A DNA stretch of 64,000 nucleotides, taken from contig OZ034978.1 in assembly GCA_964030785.1 (NCBI GenBank), forward strand, positions 2,214,001 through 2,278,000, in the 5' to 3' direction. This stretch comes from Siderastrea siderea. Lineage: Eukaryota; Cnidaria; Anthozoa; Scleractinia; Rhizangiidae. Of this stretch, positions 61,701-64,000 are shown one piece after another. Made by a program: the position numbers and the translations under genes. Within the stretch, counting starts at the first letter, position 1, and each line of letters starts with the position of its first letter. The notes below the pieces were generated by a model. It made no database searches. It saw nothing but the letters and a program-made list of their open reading frames with translations, and had not been told where the DNA came from.

Positions 61701-63829
61701 CCTGAAAAAGCTTACATCACCTCCGGTACTTTCCACCATTCTGACACTAGTGACAATTTTACACTTTGCTACCTCTCCCCTGTAGCACATTCTTGTTAGC
61801 ACCCAGATTTTGGGTGCCACGTGACTAGCCGAAACCAGGGTTCTTTCTCGAGGGAGGAAGAGAGAGGACCCTGGGAACGAGGTTGATGTTTATTAGGCCT
61901 GCTCAAATATAATGTTACAACATGAGCTATAGGAAACATGGATTCTGAGTTCTCATCGAACGTTGTTTCAAGCAAACAGCGATGAAATATGTCGACTACT
62001 CAATAAAACTATCACCTTACCGTCAGTTCTGCTGTCCCTTGTCTTTGATTTATGCTTTATCTTTTGCAAATATCCCTGTTTCTCCCCTATTCTTCGGTGA
62101 GTTCGAGCCAGATATGCTTACTTTTAGCGCCCGCCATTTTGAAAAACCACTCATTCCCAGTTCTACGCAGCCAACTAGAAAACCTCCTAAAGCCGCCCTA
62201 AATCCCAATGGGTAGGCCATCGTTTCCAGGTTATGGTTACAAGCTCCTAAGAACATTGCACGACGGACTTCCATATATGGAAGGTCGTCGTGCAACGGAT
62301 TAAGAGTTACAATTCAAATTAGGTTCTGTCGGGGGACTGGAAAGAGCTTTTTGCTCTTACCAGCTGAAGGCGAATTTGAAAAACAATAGCGATTGTCTTT
62401 TCGGCCCTACGATTGGCCAAAGGCACAAATCTCCTAGCAACAGCCCAAGCGCTTCCTACCCAGTGGCTTTTGGGTGGCTTTAGGAGGTTTTCTAGTTGGC
62501 TGCGTAGAACTGGGAATGAAAAGAACCGGGAATGAGTGGTTTTTCAAAATGGCGAGCGGTAAAAGAAAGCACATCGAACTCACCGAAGAGTTGGGGAGAA
62601 ATAGGGATATTTGCAGAAGATAAAGCAAGAATCAAAGACAAGGGACAGCAGAACTGACCGTAAGGTGATAGTTTTATTGAATAGTTGACATATTTCATCA
62701 CTGTTTGCTTGAAACAACGTTCGATGAGAACTCAAAATCCATGTTTCCCATAGCTCATGGTTACAAGTTGAAATTGGCATTATGGCGACGGATGCTAACA
62801 TAGTTTTACCAGAATACAGTTAATGACAATATCAAAAACGAAAGTTGCTGAACACTTTTCAAGAACAATTTGAGGCAAAAATAAACGCATATCTAAGATT
62901 ACTAATAGTTATTACAAATAAATGCCTTAAGTGTTTTCTTAAAGGAAGCTGGAGAGGTCAAATTGACGATACCCGGGTTAAGAGAGTTGTAAAACTTAGG
63001 TCCGTGGTAAAAAAAAAAAAAAAAACCAGAAATTTTTTTTATGTTAGTCAGACAGAAAGGCAAACGAAAAGTATGAGATTGTCTCGTATAATAAGAATGA
63101 ATCTGTTTATTTAAGGTATTTTAAAATTTATAAGCGAATTTGGAAGGAAGAGTATGGTTTTGATGTCAACTCCAACGCTTGGTGAACCGGCGGATGTCTT
63201 AGAATTGCGGGTATCTGGCATGATACTGACACCGATGGAGTACTTTGTGACAGTTTCTTCTAAATCAGTAATCTCAATCAACAGTATATGAACGAAATAA
63301 TCAAAACGCATGGAGCGAAAGAATTAGCGTCCGGCCGCCATGATCATTTTATGCAAATACTGGTTCTCGAGCATGCTACGCTTTCGACTACATCAAAATT
63401 CATGCCAGGTGTAGGTATTCGAGAAAGAAGCTCATTGCCCCTGCTCAAGGACCTAAACTGCTCAAGAATCTAAACTGAGTCACATTTTGGCAAGCAAACC
63501 CAAATTAAAGCTGCCCGTTCTTAAGAATTGGGCCCAGTCAAAATTAATCTAAGATAAAACTCAATGTTAATTGAGATTAATAACTTTGGCTAGTCACAAA
63601 CTGCGCCTTTCGATCCACTTTTAATCTTGGATAAGCTAAGGTTTCAGTAAACTGCTTTGGCCTTAAGTTGACAGTATTTATTTCACCTAGAATGAGTGTC
63701 CTGAGCCTGAACCAGGCTGTGATTTTGAAGCAGTGGAAGAAGCTAAAGAACTGTGGAAAACACTTAAAGCGTCACCTCAGGATGCACCTCACGTGTTCAC
63801 CATACAGATGGAACAAATAGCACCTTTTG
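34775..63829 (+). CDS. TRAPPC11: TRAPPC11 (trafficking protein particle complex subunit 11), 5' half
   Basis: TRAPPC11 (foie gras) is a TRAPP III subunit needed for ER-to-Golgi traffic and autophagy. Nineteen exons join in frame (584 codons; human protein about 1133): 34775-34975, 36173-36342, 37400-37470, 38222-38336, 38551-38623, 38888-38914, 41882-41955, 42490-42586, 43067-43200, 43449-43509, 44167-44247, 44829-44916, 45532-45611, 45906-45984, 56110-56164, 56659-56739, 58778-58842, 59057-59118, 63691-63829. Hallmarks recalled from vertebrate TRAPPC11 include [77 protein letters not shown] and PEPEPGCDF. All phases agree. The foie gras helical domain is inside the window; the C-terminal half lies beyond it. 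The start is the first Met, in good context (AAAGATGG). Introns are GT-AG, intron 17 being U12-type. Introns 6, 14, 16 and 18 carry the larger transposon loads. Confidence 0.93.
35400..35780. repeat. MITE-like repeat with CCCTGTTTAGGA words (intron 1)
   Basis: CCCTGTTTAGGAYA-type words occur several times between 35504 and 35625 and in inverted form near 35384 and 35400. A C10/G6 foldback lies near 35677-35696. Probably a decayed non-autonomous element. Confidence 0.4.
38976..39855. mobile_element. GC-capped foldback element in TRAPPC11 intron 6
   Basis: The left end GGTTCAATTTTACCTGTTACC plus CATCCCCCCCCCGGGC reappears inverted at the right end (39815-39854). TGCAT flanks both sides (38971-38975 and 39856-39860), a possible 5-bp target duplication. 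Internal CCCGGGGGTGGGGAATTG phrases repeat near both ends. The internal open frames are proline-rich by-products of these repeats. Confidence 0.6.
40060..41665. mobile_element. Possible larger element with GGGTGCGGGA ends (intron 6)
   Basis: GCGCGGGTGCGGGA near 40073 and CTCCCGCACCCTGTC near 41650 are inverted. Both ends carry repeated CCCGCACAAT-type words. The MITE at 41091-41511 would be nested inside. Termini are not defined well. Confidence 0.35.
41091..41511. mobile_element. MITE with 8-bp target duplication, hAT-like
   Basis: A 421-bp element whose arms share GACTCCCA and TGAAAGTGACGGGGATGCTC in inverted orientation. It is flanked by CTGTCGGG at 41083-41090 and 41512-41519. An 8-bp duplication is usual for hAT elements. 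No coding capacity. Confidence 0.75.
46022..46960 (-). pseudogene. LINE reverse transcriptase C-terminal fragment (intron 14)
   Basis: The 233-residue minus-strand frame 46948-46247 has the region that follows the RT active site: [42 protein letters not shown]-like [12 protein letters not shown] and [13 protein letters not shown]. The catalytic YADD itself is missing, so it is strongly 5'-truncated. The 3' end reads into a short (TATC)n tail (46024-46037), typical of CR1/L2-type insertions. Confidence 0.75.
48735..49143. mobile_element. MITE with GCTCTCGTAAGCGACCAC ends (intron 14)
   Basis: AAGCTCTCGTAAGCGACCAC at the left and its near-exact inverted copy at the right (GTGGTCGCCTACGAGAGCTT). 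GGTCGCTTAYGAGARC words recur inside. The overlapping open frames are repeat by-products. Confidence 0.65.
50593..50631 (+). other. Short upstream ORF overlapping the start
   Basis: ATGGGAAATGG begins a 12-codon frame ([12 protein letters not shown]) seven bases before the main ATG and in another frame, ending inside the main gene. If the transcript includes it, it could lower translation of the membrane protein. Confidence 0.35.
50600..51925 (+). CDS. Intronless four-pass membrane protein, connexin/innexin-like, with C-terminal Cys/His domain
   Basis: 441 codons, single exon, nested in TRAPPC11 intron 14 on the same strand. Predicted helices: TM1 about 18-38, TM2 73-95, TM3 138-162, TM4 208-233. 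The 17-residue N-terminus and the long C-terminus are then cytosolic. Loop 1 has Cys49 and Cys63 ([15 protein letters not shown]); loop 2 has Cys174 and Cys199 ([18 protein letters not shown]). Order, spacing and wording recall connexins (DFTCNTQ, VDCFVSRPTEKT), but each loop has two Cys, as in innexins, not three. N-glycosylation sequons at N41, N181 and N190 lie in the loops. Residues 265-315 are Lys/Pro-rich repeats. Residues 330-400 form a possible zinc domain: Cys336-x2-Cys339, His388/His390, Cys393. Channel function is inference; the membrane topology is well supported. Confidence 0.75.
   Translation: MDFLEKLIKPKTFNKISYVANVSWIVIGIVLIGIFVDVEVNESHRDFTCDAQSHKQDFIRGKCFEQYQERDKFAIPVYAFVLINFIVITVVFVTYSQFVESIVDHLLRETAISSADHVSNKIPELDRQHPVTGSRKLFIAYSLQLTLRLFLGISLIFLQTQVLYPSKFPSNFKCNLARQPNNTATSHRHNMTQTQTYDCHNQRATKKTFWVDAVAVVNGTFAVFAFLEIVWILSRARNRNEFTEDAQFFADHLPQPPLQAQLDNTDAPENPEKKAHKKKKPHHEPNQPQPMDKTDTSKKPEKSHRKKKPQYEPSPQQMSSEPFSLRWLEGSRITTCYGCDKKFRPSEGDPPPDEPFDVVLSRKQKKVYHRRGEVGVNVSYYPQGVFYHVHRRCLQLKNPDHDTNPIRLVLSDGDKQKLKTSHKLMFQKEFEELNMDELCSS
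52217..52222 (+). terminator. Candidate polyadenylation signal of the nested gene
   Basis: AATAAA about 290 bp after the stop codon at 51925, followed by T-rich sequence (CTTTTTTCGATTTTT). It is the first good signal downstream. Confidence 0.35.
52648..53075. mobile_element. GATCGC-rich MITE with TTAA at both ends
   Basis: Left end TTAAGGCTGGTTTCC (52648) and right end GGAAACCAGCCTTAA (to 53075) are exact inverted copies. TTAA at both edges suggests piggyBac- or Kolobok-type target use. GCGATCGC and related words (ATCGCTGCGATCG) recur over a dozen times in both orientations. A second TAGGCTGGTTTCCATATG end at about 52800 suggests one copy nested in another. Confidence 0.75.
54677..54763. mobile_element. 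Very short MITE, CAACCTCG family
   Basis: 87 bp: CAACCTCGTTCCCAGGGTCTC and its exact inverted copy at the other end. It shares ends with the 60625-61885 element. The flanks TTCCGAGA and ATTCGAGA match at 6 of 8 bases, possibly a worn target duplication. Confidence 0.75.
55178..55394. repeat. Tandem repeat, 76-bp unit, about 2.8 copies (intron 14)
   Basis: Units start at 55178, 55254 and 55330 with TTGAAAGTTATAGCTTTG and include CAAGCACGTTGTAATAATCC. Only a few substitutions separate them, so the duplication is recent. Confidence 0.9.
56724..56804 (+). repeat. 40-bp tandem duplication across the exon-16 donor of TRAPPC11
   Basis: The 40-bp unit AATCACATCTCTCAGGTATG... is present twice without a mismatch (56725-56764 and 56765-56804). 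Each copy holds the 5' splice site CTCAG/GTATGC. The first donor (after 56739) keeps the TRAPPC11 frame into exon 17. Use of the second (after 56779) would add 40 nt and shift the frame. Confidence 0.95.
57345..58704. mobile_element. Element with AAGGTGGCTCTA inverted ends (intron 16)
   Basis: AAGGTGGCTCTA (57347-57358) and its inverted copy TAGAGCCACCTT (58691-58702) bracket a segment that holds a broken recombinase gene. Target duplication unclear. Confidence 0.5.
57768..58565 (+). pseudogene. Crypton-like tyrosine recombinase fragment (DUF3504-type)
   Basis: Frames at 57768-58124 and, partly in another frame, up to 58565 resemble the Crypton-derived domain also seen in ZMYM2, QRICH1 and KCTD1. 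Hallmarks are [33 protein letters not shown], a shifted segment [17 protein letters not shown] and [20 protein letters not shown]. The frame shifts between 58110 and 58210 and again near 58325. The C-terminal catalytic part (R...HxxR...Y) is missing. A polyadenylation-like AATAAA follows at about 58592. It is a decayed insertion and not part of TRAPPC11. Confidence 0.7.
58843..59056 (+). other. TRAPPC11: U12-type (minor spliceosome) intron 17 of TRAPPC11
   Basis: The intron begins GTATCCTTT, the exact U12 donor consensus. It has TCCTTAAC (59039-59046), the exact U12 branch-site core, about 11 nt before the terminal AG at 59056. There is no long polypyrimidine tract. Flanking exons join in frame to conserved TRAPPC11 sequence (LLELMGR before, NLIQVM after), so the boundaries are secure. 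Length 214 bp. Confidence 0.92.
59784..59854 (-). ncRNA. tRNA-like SINE head, copy 1
   Basis: 71 nt with acceptor GGCTTGT/GCAAGCC, A-box-like TCAATTGGTTAGAGC and B-box GGTTCGAATCC. The anticodon loop lacks U33 (CCGGTAT), so it is a SINE promoter and not a working tRNA. Confidence 0.6.
60031..60101 (-). ncRNA. tRNA-like SINE head, copy 2
   Basis: Nearly identical to copy 1, with GCTCAATTGG in the D-arm and loop CCAGTAT. Same A and B boxes. Confidence 0.6.
60329..60399 (+). ncRNA. tRNA-like SINE head, copy 3 (inverted)
   Basis: Same module in plus orientation: GGCTTGATAGCTCAATTGG ... GGTTCGAATCCCGGC. The 3' acceptor is mutated (GCAAGAC), weakening the stem. Confidence 0.6.
60625..61885. mobile_element. 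Non-autonomous element with 68-bp TIRs and perfect 9-bp target duplication
   Basis: A 1261-bp element. CAACCTCGTTCCCAGGGTCC and its inverted copy form the ends. The arms match for about 68 bp, through CCTCCCTCGAGAAAG and CCTGGTTTCGGCT to CACGTG. ATGTTTATT flanks both sides (60616-60624 and 61886-61894). A 9-bp duplication with long TIRs points to a Mutator-like origin. The internal open frame ([13 protein letters not shown]) is just the arm translated. It lies in TRAPPC11 intron 18. Confidence 0.88.
61914..62770. repeat. Large foldback with about 300-bp arms (intron 18)
   Basis: 61921-62215 and 62470-62760 are inverted copies, for example ATGAGCTATAGGAAACATGG against CATGTTTCCCATAGCTCAT, and CCAACTAGAAAACCTCC against GGAGGTTTTCTAGTTGG. 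Small indels separate the arms. A loop of about 250 bp has its own 15-18 bp palindrome near 62256-62294 (TTGCACGACG/CGTCGTGCAA). No clear target duplication. Confidence 0.75.
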
Positions 63830-64000
63830 GTGAGTAGCGTGTTTCCTTCTGATTCGCGCCTATGCGTGAAGGCGTTACTTGTGTCGAAGATTAGCCAGGG
63901 ATTTGAAGGTTTTGAAGATTTTATTTGTACTGGACTTTACGGCTTTGTTCCTTCATCGATCAGTTCGGGAACCATCCGTTGTTACAATCGTAGTCAAAAT

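Overview
This is nuclear DNA from an animal, most likely an anthozoan cnidarian (stony coral or sea anemone). It is AT-rich, intron-split and densely packed with transposons and MITEs. The call rests on a conserved metazoan gene with many phased introns, on repeat families I associate with anthozoans, and on tRNA-like and foldback repeats. Nothing looks bacterial or viral. The species cannot be fixed from the sequence alone.

Layout. Positions 1-13,500 are a nest of transposons on an ordinary repeat background. A decayed Ty3/Gypsy-type LTR retrotransposon (1064-8652, minus strand) has short LTRs, a tRNA-Leu-like primer site and a slightly diverged 5-bp target duplication. Its reverse transcriptase is split by a second DNA element (4444-6571) that carries a 90-94 bp minisatellite. 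Only 47 bp beyond it lies a PIF/Harbinger-like transposon (8700-13466) with 22-bp perfect terminal inverted repeats and two divergent genes: a DDE transposase and a three-exon Myb/SANT protein. Both reading frames are intact. From 13.9 to 14.66 kb is a TGGCGAA-based satellite. From 14.7 to 24 kb the sequence is gene-poor; it holds candidate exons of an unidentified minus-strand gene (17646-19720) and a 298-residue coiled-coil ORF (21660-22556).

From 24.0 to 27.7 kb is an ISL2EU-type transposon. A broken DDE transposase on the plus strand converges on a frameshifted SAP-SWIM-YqaJ nuclease gene on the minus strand, next to a G-rich (GGGGGA)n array. Then come a tRNA-Arg(ACG) pseudogene, a 5'-truncated non-LTR retrotransposon set between trinucleotide microsatellites, and foldback MITEs, one with a perfect 9-bp target duplication.

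The host gene of the right half is TRAPPC11, plus strand, beginning at 34775. Nineteen exons (584 codons, about half the protein) join in frame before the window ends. Intron 17 is a textbook U12-type intron, and the exon-16 donor lies in a 40-bp tandem duplication that supplies a second identical donor. The introns are filled with MITEs, a LINE fragment, a Crypton-like recombinase fragment and tRNA-like SINEs. Intron 14 (about 10 kb) encloses an intronless same-strand gene (50600-51925). It encodes a four-pass membrane protein whose topology and loop motifs resemble connexin/innexin-type large-pore channels, joined to a cytosolic Cys/His domain. I consider this the most interesting unexplained gene in the window.

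How the parts relate: TRAPPC11 is the only clear housekeeping gene. The nested membrane gene is independent of it. The remaining coding sequence belongs to transposons at different stages of decay: the Harbinger element is intact, while the Gypsy, ISL2EU, LINE and Crypton copies are broken.
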